Source: Saururus chinensis
Lineage: Eukaryota > Streptophyta > Magnoliopsida > Piperales > Saururaceae
Assembly: GCA_035235625.1 (NCBI GenBank)
Contig: CP141145.1
Span: forward strand, 9,610,001 to 9,674,000
Length of the DNA: 64,000 bases
Direction of reading: 5' to 3'
Positions 22,961 to 33,886 of this stretch are shown here, piece by piece. Numbering within the stretch: position 1 is the stretch's first letter; every line of letters starts with the position of its first letter. The position numbers and the translations under genes are program-made. The notes under the pieces are model-generated. The model saw nothing but the letters and a program-made list of their open reading frames with translations, had not been told where the DNA came from and made no database searches.

Positions 22961-23734
22961 CCCTAAATAAGGGTGTTTGTGTAAGTTTAATTTGATGGTG
23001 CATATGGTATGATTTTGGCATGATGGTGCATTTGGTATGTTTTTGGCATGATGGTGCATTTGGCATTGATTGTATGCGTATTAGCATTGTTATGATATGC
23101 CTGTTTGCTTCATGATGAGTTGCATGAACGCATCTATGTATGGATTTACTGAGTTCACTGTTCAGAACTCCCCTACTGGGTATTTTCCTACTGAGTATGA
23201 AAATACTCATTACCCTACTTTTTTTAGCCCCGTTGTTCGGGAGGCTTTTGTAGGTTTGCGACGGAGAGCTCCTGGAGATGGATGCTCATTTCAGCGGTGG
23301 ATTGATTCCCGTTAACTCAGGTATATGCTTGACTCACTGCAAGTTTATTTGTGCCACAATCTGATGTATTGGGTTAGATGAACATTAAGATGATTATGTA
23401 TTCTGGACTTTAGTTTGGATTAGACTGTGGACTGTTATGGGACTTGCACTCAGGGATGCCTGGGAGGGATTTGTATTTAAAGTCTATGATCATAGCAGTT
23501 TATTTGTACGGTTGTTTTCGAGTAGCGCCTGAGGATATTTGCTTTGGCCGTACGATGGTTAATCAAATGAGTAAAAATTTGTATGGGAAAACCATGTGTG
23601 TGATGTTTTAAATTATTGAACTGTTTTATCAGGTTTCGTATTCGTCATTTTTCCCGATTTACAGCCGTTATATTGCAAAAAATTTTCGTGAATTTTGAGG
23701 AAAATGTATGAAAAATCTCGGGCGTTACGCAACA

Positions 23735-24420
23735 AATCCATAATTTTCCAACAATTTGCGTTCAAGTCAATTTTATACGTATGGTGGATATCACCCATTT
23801 TACAATTAACATTGTGTCAGTGGATAACCACCACCTAAATCGAAGTTCATATCACTATTGGTTTTTATATTGACGGTAGATATCCACCGACGTATATGTA
23901 ACAGAACCGGTGGATATCACCCATTTTAAAATTTGATGTGTTGGTCGAGAACCACCGTTATACTGGAAGTTGATATCACAGTCATTTTTAAACCATCGGT
24001 GGACGTCCGCCGGCATATTTTACTATTTCTCACGGGGGATGATCACAAGTCTATTTTTCACTTACGGTGGATATCCCCCATTTCGAAATTAGATGTGTGT
24101 CGGTCGAGAACCACCGTTATACTGGAAATTTATATCACATTAGTTTTTAAACCGTCAGTGGATGTATACCGTCATATTATACTATTTCTCACAGGGGATG
24201 ATCACAAGTCAATTTTACACTTACGGTGGATATCACCCATTTTACAATTAAAATTGTGTCGATGGATAAACACCATCTAAATCAAAGTTGATATCACAAT
24301 TAGTTTTTATATTGATGGTAGATATCCACTGACGTACTATTAATTGATACGGTAGATATCCACTGGCAAGGTGGGTAATTTTGGACAACTATCAACCACT
24401 GACAGTGAAATCGTAGCTTA
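23735..24420. repeat. Tandem GGTGGATATC subterminal-type repeats
   Basis: Units starting GGTGGATATCACCCATTTTA occur at 23783, 23909, 24066 and 24225 (spacing 126, 157 and 159 bp) in an A-B-B'-A' order, with further CGGTAGATATCCAC motifs to 24370. Dense short motifs in both orientations recall subterminal regions of CACTA or Mutator-like elements. No termini or transposase were identified. Confidence 0.6.
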
Positions 24421-26300
24421 TAGTCATCCTACTTTATGTGATACATATTATGGCAAATACATATTACGAAATCTTGTGAGGGTATTGATTCATTAGGAAA
24501 AAAACCATATTCTTCTAACTTTTCAATTGATAGTGTGTCCAATGCATCCATATTACATAGAAAATGGTTGCCCACTAACTCTTCATTGAAGGGGAGTTTC
24601 ACTAAGAAGAAGATCAATGTCCGACAAGGTCGCCGATGAGAACTCTGACAAGAGGGTACCAAAAGTGAAAAAACTTTAAGAAAAGGAAGAAGAGAGGAAG
24701 GGGGAAATGAGGAATGGACGGCGGCCACCCTCGTGGATGGTGGCCCCCGGTGAGGGTTTCGATGAGGGTTCTGGCAAGGTCTCTGGCAAGGTAGAGAGTT
24801 CAAGTGGGTTGTATTCTCATGGGGTGGGTAAGTCTATTGGGTGAGGGTGGGTAGTCAATTAGAGGGGTGTGTGTCTCAAGAGTTGTATTAGAAAGAAAAG
24901 AAGAATTTTAAGTTGTTTGACATAAGCAAAATGGGGTGGGCTGGATATTGCTTGGGGTGGGAAACTTGGGACCCTTTTTTTTAGGGTGAGAGTGGGAGAG
25001 TCTTTTTCCCACTCTCCCTCTAACTAATTATGTATTGGGATAGGATTGACCAAGTCCTATCCCATTCCAACTCATTAGTTGGCCCCACACATAACCAATC
25101 TCCCTCATGCTTCTCTCTTCCGTTTTGGGTTCAAACGTGGGTACAAACCCACTGACCCAACACCACGGAGGAACCTTGTTTGGCTATGGTGGACTATTAC
25201 ACCATTGTTGTCTACCGAAGCATTTGTCAATGGAATCGATGTTGGGAAAAAATTCTCATGCTCCATACTTACTATGAATTAAGTGTAAGGAAGGTTTATA
25301 GACCATTCATTTTTAAGATCAACGGTGGACATGCTAATGCATATTAAAGTAAGTGGTACTAACACTAGTGATATCACTAATGCTAACGTATGTGTCATAT
25401 GACAGCCCTCATATATTCTTTATATTAGGCTCATGTTGAGCAGTGAGCATTGAAAACCCTTCTCTGACAATAAACTTAGCGTGAGATATGCATGGAAACC
25501 CTTTAATAATGAGATCGATGGTGTATACTAGTGCACATTAGTATCAGTGTTATTGATGCTAATGTACACTTGCATGTGCGTTCTCAATCTCAAATATCAA
25601 AGACCCATACATGGCTTTACTAGGCTCATTCTAGAAGCATACAAAATGTGTCCCTTATCAAGATGCATGGGTTTCCACGTTAATAATGCAGAGTTTTTTG
25701 TTTTGTTTATTTTTTGTGGAAAACAAGTAATGCAACATGAGCAACCCTCCAGGCTTGCGTTCTTTTAAAAATTGTAATCATGAAAAAATTTAAATTTATT
25801 TTATTTGAAAAGTACAAACTCCCAAGCACACATATTATCTATATATTTAGAAATTCAGAATAGATCATACGATGTAATGCTTGTTATTCAACAGTTAACA
25901 TGCCTTCCATATTTGTGACGCCCTTATTTGAGGTCGTTTTTATTTGTTCAATGGTAACATTGCTTCAGGGCGTAGCTAGTCAATCAAATCAAGAATGTCG
26001 AACAGAGCAAGAGATGGGAAGAATATTTAGTATGTAAAAATGACAGTAATCCAACAAATCTACCCAATGGGTGTTGGTTATGGACCATTTGTGGGCCCAA
26101 GTGAGCTTTCTGTAAGGCATGCATCTATCTAACCAAAATCTAATTGAGAAGGTTTGTTGGATATATTCATTGCTATTAGGTGCCCTCAAACTCCAACTCT
26201 AAAAGTCCTACAATGAAAAGAAATGGATATCACCATAATGGGTTAGATTCTTAAAAATTTACCCAATAATTCAGTTAAAAATTAATAATGATTAAAAAAT
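24421..26300. other. Intergenic DNA, no gene recognised
   Basis: A faint, diverged direct repeat exists between about 25315-25440 and 25510-25630 (GATCAACGGTGGACAT versus GATCGATGGTGTATAC). Minus-strand open frames here have no recognisable domain. Confidence 0.4.
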
Positions 26301-26419
26301 ATTACCTATGTCTTATTTTTAAAAAATGTCCCAGGTTAATAGTCCTATTTCATGTTATCCTTCTTATAGTAATAGAGGAAGGAGTAAAAAGGTTAATTAA
26401 ATGGCTTCTTTAAATAATA

Positions 26420-28037
26420 CTCCCTCTGTCCTATAGTAATAGCTACATTTGGAAAAACAGTGGTTTTTATGGAATGGTTATTGTTACGTCCAAACCAAGA
26501 CTATGAATTAGTCTAGTTTAGATTTCTTTTTTTACTTGTTAACTATAGTAAACAAGGTCGGTCTACAGGGAAAGCCTTGTGCAACAAAGAAAATAGTTAC
26601 GAAGAAATAGAAGAAAGAAATAGTAGAAGAGTATTGAGGTAATAAAAAGTCAAGAAATTAAGATGAGAAAATACTAAGGCATTAAGGATCATTGTAACAT
26701 CTAATGATGTTCTTCATGTATCATGTTATCTCAGTTAGAATCGAATGAAAATTCTATCTAACCGGAAGATATGAACATTAAAATTGAAAATAAAAATAGA
26801 AATGCTTTGGATAAATGAAGGATAAAAATAATTGTCTCTTAAAGATTTCTATGTATCCAAATCACAAAAGATCAAAAAGGAGAGCCTTTAAGCATCTTAT
26901 GTATCCAAATCACAAAGAAACAAGAATAAGAACAATATTAAATAAACATCACTTCAAATAAACAATACTTACTTGAAACCATTGATGAAACATGAATTGA
27001 ACTCCATTAAATTGTTACAAATCACCTCTAGCCTTAGCTTGAGAGCTTAGAAAGCCATTACAATAAAACTAAAGTAAAAATACAATATGAGAGAAGAAAA
27101 TAAGAGAGGAGAGCTCCAAAGAGGAGGGTGTAAGTCATCTATCACGTCCACCCCTCTATTTATAGGAATAGAAGGGGTTGCTTTAAAGAGGAAAGTGAAA
27201 TCATATCTCTAGATTGCATCCTGATTGATTGCCTAATTGGTTGCTTCTTTGGCAATGATTAGATACTAAATAAATCAATGATTTATTTAGCAAATAAGTA
27301 TCTTTGAATCTTCTTTTAGTTAACCAATCAGCCTCTTTGTCTTTCTTTATGTGTATCAATCATAATCAATAAAAATATTCTTCATGTGCTGGCCTCGGGT
27401 TAGTTTACTAGCTGTCTCTTTGCATGCCGAATTCGACCCATTAATCTTTGAAATTTGGAATTTCTTCCTGAAATATCATTTGTAGCTATGGAAGTCTTCT
27501 TTCCAATGCCACTAGAATCGTATCCATCCGAATTATACACAAAAAGATATGATCAAAATACTAAGCCTCTGTCAATCTGTTCGAATTAGCTTCTTTCCTA
27601 ATTTAGTCATCTTCATACAAATCTCAAATCAAACGGCTCCACAAGGTTGTATTCGACCATTCCATGTATGTTTAGACCATTAGGGGCCCATTCTTGACTT
27701 TCAAATAGCTTTGGGTAGATGGGCTTTACTTCCTCTTCCACTTGGATCCTGTTAAAGCCTGTTTAAACATGTAAACTCAATTAAGGTTTAACTAATTTAT
27801 TCAAAACATAAATAGCCCAAATCAGCAATGAATTAACACAAAATAGGATTACAATTCAAAATATGAGAATATTTAATTAAACATTATTTCAGTGTATCAA
27901 TGGTGAAACCAAGAGAAGGAAAAATAAGCTTGTGATACTCTTTTTTAAATACCTAACTACTTAAATTGAACAAAATGGAACTATTAATATGAAACAAACT
28001 TTCTTGCCAAATGGAGCTATTAATTTAGGAAGGAGGG
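26420..28037. mobile_element. Stowaway-like MITE split by a solo LTR
   Basis: The left end (TA then CTCCCTCTGTCC, with TAATAGCTACATTTGG) and right end (CCAAATGGAGCTATTAAT, then GGAAGGAGGG) are inverted repeats of each other. The MITE proper is 26420-26478 plus 27900-28037; the middle is the LTR. A second decayed Stowaway-like end is at 26305-26385. Confidence 0.7.
26479..27899 (-). mobile_element. Solo LTR (TGATACACTG family), 1.4 kb
   Basis: On the minus strand it starts TGATACACTGAAATAATG and ends at 26479. ATGGT flanks both sides (26474-26478 and 27900-27904). No internal region. The same LTR start is seen at 51216 (minus) and 63802 (plus). The superfamily is not determined. Confidence 0.8.
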
Positions 28038-28344
28038 CATATTTTATAACACCTGAGGTTTTTATAAACATTTTCTGCATTAGTCATTTTGTATTTTAAA
28101 CTAATGTATTTCAGATTTTCGATTTCAAAATGCAGGCTAAAATCTTGTATTTCAAATGCTCGATTTCATACTACATACTAGAATCTTAAGTTTTTAGAAT
28201 GCATGATAAACTACAGGACATAATTCAACTTTTATTTAAACAAGAGATACAAATTATTAGTTCCTCAAATCTTAGTTTGATAAATAAAAAAAATGATTTG
28301 TCCATAATAAGATGATATTATGTGCACTTTGTCATTTGCATATG
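28038..28344. other. Intergenic DNA, nothing recognised
   Basis: AT-rich sequence with no repeat ends or open frame. Confidence 0.4.
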
Positions 28345-29080
28345 TGTAACATCCTCCATTTTTGTTTATTTTTTTTGTAAACTTTTTGCTATTTTTTGCT
28401 CGTATTTTTTATGAGGAAATTTGAAGCTTCAACATGTCTATTTTCATGATTGACCTTGGTATTCATAAGAGGAGAGTAGGAAGTGGTGTTTAGTCGTAGG
28501 TCATGCGCTTCGATGCACCACAGAAACTTTCAGCGCGAAAATGGGAGAGAAAAGGAAGAGATGCGAAGGAGAATAGAAAGAGAAAGAAAAGAAGAAATAA
28601 AAAAAAAAAATTGGAGCGCCCAACCCGCGGGTGGAACAGTGGAAGGGAACTAGCCCTTCCTTCTGTGAAGTCGGAGGCAATGCCACCACTAGCCGCCGGC
28701 TTCCGCCCACCAGGCCTCAGCCTGACGCCACCAGCCCGGCTTGGCCCCACCGACTGTCTGCCCTTCTCTCTCCTATTTTCTTGTTTTAGCCCAACAAAAC
28801 AACCCACCCTTCCTTCTCTTGATCTGCCACCGCCGCCAATCGATTGGCCTCCAGCCCGCCGCCCTGGCTTTACCTTTGCCAAGATGACATTTGAGCACCA
28901 CTGTCCCAGCCACCCTGCCCCTCCTTCGCTGGCGTGAGGTAAAACTCTGACAACCCCTCTTTTTCTCTTTGAATCTGTGCCTTGTGACCCGTGGCAGCGC
29001 CGCCAATCGTAAACCACCAGTGGTTGGACTTTGGCCCCCCTCGGCCCAACGATGGCATGGTCGTTGCTTCTGGCCTTTGA
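28345..29080 (+). mobile_element. Del/Tekay-like LTR, 5' part only
   Basis: Starts TGTAACATCC and aligns with the LTR at 61606 (shared GAGTGGTGTTTAGTCGTAGG-type stretch and CCACAGAAAC). Homology stops near 29080. The GC-rich section with apparent open frames on both strands is LTR sequence, not a gene. Confidence 0.75.
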
Positions 29081-29394
29081 TAAATTTGTCTTTGTAAGGG
29101 GTTACAAAGGAGAATGTGACAAAGGAGAAGCCCCTAGCCTAATGCGTGCATTTTCAAATCACATGAGTTGGGGTCAGAATTGAAAATCCACGAGTGAAGG
29201 CTATATCACGTTGTAAGTTGGGGTTGAAATGTACGAGTTTGGAAATCGCTTTTGCGTTGACTAACGGGGTAATCTAAAATGCACATGTGAAATCCCAAAC
29301 AAATAACACCTCATTCTAAAATGCGTGCTCTAAATCCCAAACAACTAACCCTATTTTCTGAAATTGATGAATTGTAATATGAAATATTGAATGA
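29081..29394. mobile_element. Possible MITE between two LTR pieces
   Basis: Contains AATGCGTGC and AATCCCAAACAA motifs repeated at 29276-29345, with a loosely inverted counterpart near 29140 (AATGCGTGCATTTTC). This resembles hAT or Harbinger MITE ends, but termini and duplication are not resolved. Confidence 0.3.
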
Positions 29395-31136
29395 CTAACG
29401 CCCTGGAAAAGATTTTTCAATATAACATTTGTAAATAGGGAAAATTGACAAAATCCGAAACCTATAAAATAATGTTTATAATTTTAAAACATCATACATC
29501 TATTTTCCTACATAAATTTCTTTTTGGTTTATCATATAGCCAAACCAAACATTCTTAGGCGTACATCAAAAGTTAAACATACTAAATAAATTGTCATGGA
29601 CATGGTCTTGATTATAAACCCATCCCAGGCATCTCTAAGTACAATCCCACAACAGTTCAATGTTATAATCTAGTATACAAGATCAAACAAATACAACATA
29701 ATTAACTCTCATCTTACCTAATACATCAAATCCACAATATAACCAACAAGTCGTGGCAAAATACTAAATACTTGAATAAGTTGAAATTGTACCTGAATCT
29801 ACAAAGATATGTCCACCAACAGAAACAAGACTCTAAATCCAGGAGCTGTTAATCAAATATCTGGAAAAGCCTCTCAAACAACGGGGCTAAAAAGAGGGGG
29901 GAAATAAGTATTTTTGCACTTCTTAAAAAATACTTAGTAGGGAGATTCTAATTAGTGAACTATGCAAATCCATATATAAATACGCTTATGCAATTTTCAC
30001 AAGAAGCAAGCATAACAAAGCATAATCTTACAATATATAATATCTTTGCTCTCACATAAGCCATCTTACCGCACATCTCCACATACTGATTTACTCATAC
30101 CATCGTACTCAAATCAGTACACTTACAATCTTGCTCAGAAGTAATACTCTAAAGTTACAATTACCATCTTGCTTAAAATCTTACAATTATAAATCTTACT
30201 CAGAAGCTTACTTTTACAGACTTACTCAGATTCTTACAAATGTACACAGAATCTAACAAACTCATACTCAGAATCTCAGAAAGGAATGCCACTAGGACGT
30301 CACCTTAACCTCTAGGGAGCAGTAAACACCATTGACTTTTCTAAAAGAAAAACACACCTATACTCATGGGGCATAGGATCAAACAGTAATAACACATTTA
30401 TGATACTACCTACCTAAGAGCAAAAACACCCACACTCTATTGGCCATACAGTGCCAACTAAGGGATATACAGTGTTAACTAAGGGCAAAAATCATGCAAT
30501 GCCTCTTTTGGGTAGAATCTTACAGTGCCACATATAGGCTGAAACATACAATGTCATCTATAAATAAAAAATCATACAATGCATACTAAAGGCAGAAACT
30601 TACAGTGTTTTCAATAGAGCATCAAATGTCTGGGCTTAAATACACCACTAAGACAACACTGACAAAACATACAATGCTCTCAACAGAGCATCAGAGGCAT
30701 CTTCAAGTCATGACTGCACCTCAAGTCCATCTTTAGACAATCATATCTCCTTTGTCCAAACTTTGATTCAAGCACTCTTAAAAGTGTTTCAAAGCTATGT
30801 ATGTCCAATTTTTATATTTAAAGTTTCACCATTAAATTCAAATCAAATGATAAGTTATTCTATTGAGAATGATCAAAGGTCAAATTCATTATTTTCCACA
30901 AGTACACCCAAAATTTGCTTGATGTTTTATCTATCATAACTTCCTCATCTGAGCTTTGATTGGCGCACTATTGGCAACTCTATGAAGCTCTTTATGTCCA
31001 CTATTCAATAATAAAGTTATATATCCAAGCTCCTTGTATAAATAAAATTATTATACCTAAGAAGGCCTAAAGATCAAACTCACTTATTTCCACGTGGGCT
31101 AAGTATAGAAAATTTAGAAAATTCTTAGATGTTACA
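29395..31136 (-). mobile_element. Del/Tekay-like LTR, minus strand, ~1.74 kb
   Basis: On the minus strand it starts TGTAACATCTAAG and ends GGGCGTTAG. The 3' part matches the end of the 19205 LTR, including the GTATTTTC...TAGCCCCGTTG region and the CTGTTGAGAGC units. No matching 5-bp flank was found, so a solo LTR is likely but not shown. Confidence 0.65.
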
Positions 31137-32369
31137 TAGATAACAGGTTTGTACAAGACAGATGGCTGATGTGCAGGCAAAAGAACTCTTGTTTGGTTGT
31201 TGATTCATTAGTAAGAGTCCTAGAATGATTAAAAGTATGCTCGGAGGCCTAGTGCAAATAGGAAACCCGTTGATAGAGATATATGCAATCAAGACTACTC
31301 AAGATGGAAAAATCCTAGTGGACAAGGTCTCCATGTGAGAGGTGGACACAAGCAGGGCTTTCCTAAGGAAAGAGTCATGCTAGCTGAGAACTTTGAGCTA
31401 GAGTAGGAGCTCCAAGGCCACTGGTCAAATCTTGAAAGAGAGTGCAAGCTGATTCTTAGCTACACTGGAACTCTTGATAGTTGTCTTGGGTAGGACTGTG
31501 TGTAGGTTTCCTAGTTGTAGTGGGCAAGGTCATTTGAGTAACGAACATATAATGGGGACCATGGAGTTTTAGTAGTATTAGGCTTCTGGGGGGTGTGTGG
31601 CTGGTTGAGAGGGCAACTAGACCATCATACAAATTAGTTCTCAGTGAGATAAGAGTTGTGGGCTAGTTGGGCAAGGCCGAACCTCGCAGGGTACAGTCCT
31701 GTGTGAATGCAGTGGTGTACCTTGGGTTTAAGTGCAAGGTAGAAGGCCTTGATGGTGTTAAATCAAAGCAAAGGGTGCTTGGTATGCCAAAAATTAGGTA
31801 AAATCAAGGCAGTTTGGATGCTATCGTGCGACTAGGCGATCATGAGGCATATTTGCGTATACTTGTTTGTCCCCATGAAAGCTTACAAGGTTAAAATTCC
31901 TTGAAAATCTTTAAAATATACAACCCCAACCCTATATCTAAGCTCAAAAATCTTTTTTTTTTATACTTGGGGATGGGCAAAATGGTCTTGTGGGATTTTT
32001 GCTCCCTAGTTGTGGCCAACCCTATTTAAAGTGGTGAAAATTTAGTCCACAACTCACATTTTTAAAAGTCGGGTAGGATTGGGCTGGTCAGCCATGAAAC
32101 ATTTCACCCCTAGCTGCAACACCCCCAAAATTTTCACTTTCTTTTCACAAGTTTTAAAGAAGTCTATTTTTTTTCTTCTACTAGGAACCCCTATACTCTC
32201 ATATTGTTTTTTTTAAGGCACACAATGTTTTGGGGCACATTACATTGTGCATCTCAAACAAAATGAAGAAATTATTATTCTCTGATTCCCCAACCTCCAT
32301 GCATAATCATAGATGTTAAAAAGGAAGAAAGTTTTTTTTTCTAGTAGCCGATTAAACCAAAATTGCTTA
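31137..32369. other. Intergenic DNA, no gene recognised
   Basis: 31140-31900 is relatively G-rich and without long open frames. It could be retroelement leader sequence, but no domain supports that. Confidence 0.35.
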
Positions 32370-32617
32370 CTCCTTCCATCCTAAAATAAGTGTCTTATTT
32401 TCAAAAAGTCAAATATCATGCTACATCGTATCATTAAATTTTTTTCAGAATTACTCTTTCTATTGACAAATAAAAAAAGCTAATAGAGGGCACTTTAAAA
32501 AAAAAAACGTAAAAACTGTATAGGAGAGGGGAAAGTGGTTGACAGTTAAACAAATGAGACACTTATTTCAAAGACATTTATTTTTCAAATAAGACACTTA
32601 TATCAAGACGGACAAAG
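32370..32617. mobile_element. Stowaway-like MITE, 248 bp
   Basis: Terminal inverted repeats (CTCCTTCCATCCTAAAATAA with AGTGTCTTATTTT, and its counterpart AAATAAGACACTTATATC then GACGGACAAAG), flanked by TA on both sides. Confidence 0.85.
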
Positions 32618-33549
32618 TATAATAAAATGTTGTTGAGAAACTTCTCCAAAGCCCAACTCCAAATTTTCTCACAAGAGAAATCCATGAGCTATAGCTCAAA
32701 GAATTGTAACAGAGATGACAAAGACGCGGCTCCATAGTGGTTTAGCACCAAGTGCAACATCCTCTGAACTTGGTTTCCTGTACCATTGGATGAAGATGAG
32801 CGTTAGTTGTTTTCTCAACCGCTGTTTACCATGAGCTCCCTTTGAGTCCACCATGTCTAAGCGTTGACCATAACCAATACTGATGAGACGTACTCGGCAT
32901 GACCAACAGTCTTGTTGCCAGCCACCGGATTGGCCGCTAACCTTCCCAAGCCATGAGGTGGAGTGTGCATAGTAACCCTTCCAATCCTAACCCTTCCCAA
33001 ACCTTTCTGGAATTACTATCATGGAAATGGATGATTTGTAAATGACATAAAAAGGAGATTGGGCGGTGTACTCTTAGATGAAGAGGCTTGAGAAATGGAG
33101 GTGCCCAAACATGTTCAAATATGTTTATGTTCTAAGAAAGTTTCATGCAGCCCAAAGTTTCTCCATCCCCACATGCTGATTATGGGACAAGAAGGGTGGT
33201 GGTTTGCACTCTGCCTATATATTTTTGGATGCTAATTACCCAACACTACTTTCTCCACCAAAAGCTTATACCAGGTTTTGAGTGGAGAAAAAAGATTGGG
33301 TCTCACATGAGAGTTGGACTCATTTTTCTTTGTCCAATCAAACCTAGATGTATGGTTTTGTTTGATAGAAAATATTGTAGGAAAATCAGTATTTTTTGTT
33401 TTCCCTCAATAAGATTTATCTACAGAAGGTTAATAAGATAACTGACGCCTCTGCAAATTTACTTGTTATCAAGATAGGTAGCCTATTATAAAAAGAAGCC
33501 CATTAATACGAGCCTAGCATGTTACTCAAGGGGCAGCCAGTCTTGAGTA
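32618..33549. other. Intergenic DNA, no gene recognised
   Basis: No repeat termini or coding domain recognised. A 98-codon plus-strand open frame at 33145-33441 has no recognisable family and is probably chance. Confidence 0.4.
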
Positions 33550-33886
33550 ATGTGTGATAGCAAGCCTCTTCCAAAGAACCCTTTCTTCAAAGATGCTTGC
33601 ACTAACAACCACATTCGAACAAGAAATGTAGCCAAATAAACAAGGGGGGAGCCGGAGCTCGAGCCAAGTGAGAGTTCTGTCGGAAGAATTCTTATTCAAT
33701 CATCAAAACTGAGAAATAGGATGCTTTATTGGCTTTATATACTGAAGCCTAGAACAAGTAAAAGACCAAAGTACCCTTATAAAAAAATAATAAAATAACT
33801 CCAAGTAAATAAAGTAACAACTATAAAACTCATGCCCTATTCCTACACCTATAGACTTGGAATCCATCGGGCATACATATGCATCA
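33550..33886 (-). repeat. 3' LTR of the chromovirus
   Basis: Begins TGATGCATATG just after the purine-rich AGCTAGGGAGGAT on the minus strand. The outer end is uncertain because the partner LTR is missing. Confidence 0.5.

Larger units (their letters stand above)
19205..23729 (+). mobile_element. Solo LTR, Ty3/gypsy Del/Tekay-like, 4.5 kb
   Basis: Starts TGTAATGTCC, ends GGGCGTTACG, and is flanked by the 5-bp duplication CAACA (19200-19204 and 23730-23734). No internal coding region was seen, so it fits a solo LTR left by LTR-LTR recombination. It is unusually long because of GC-rich blocks (19.6-20.8 kb) and several minisatellites. Related copies are at 28345, 29395-31136 and 61606. The family label is by terminal sequence only. 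Confidence 0.8.

Noticed and set aside
24429-24803. 124-codon minus-strand frame
   Set aside because: No recognised family; composition is mixed and no splice or promoter context supports a gene.
28490-29058. Overlapping long frames on both strands
   Set aside because: They lie in the GC-rich part of a Del/Tekay-like LTR and share no protein family.
33145-33441. 98-codon plus-strand frame
   Set aside because: No domain, no neighbours of a gene, composition like the flanks.
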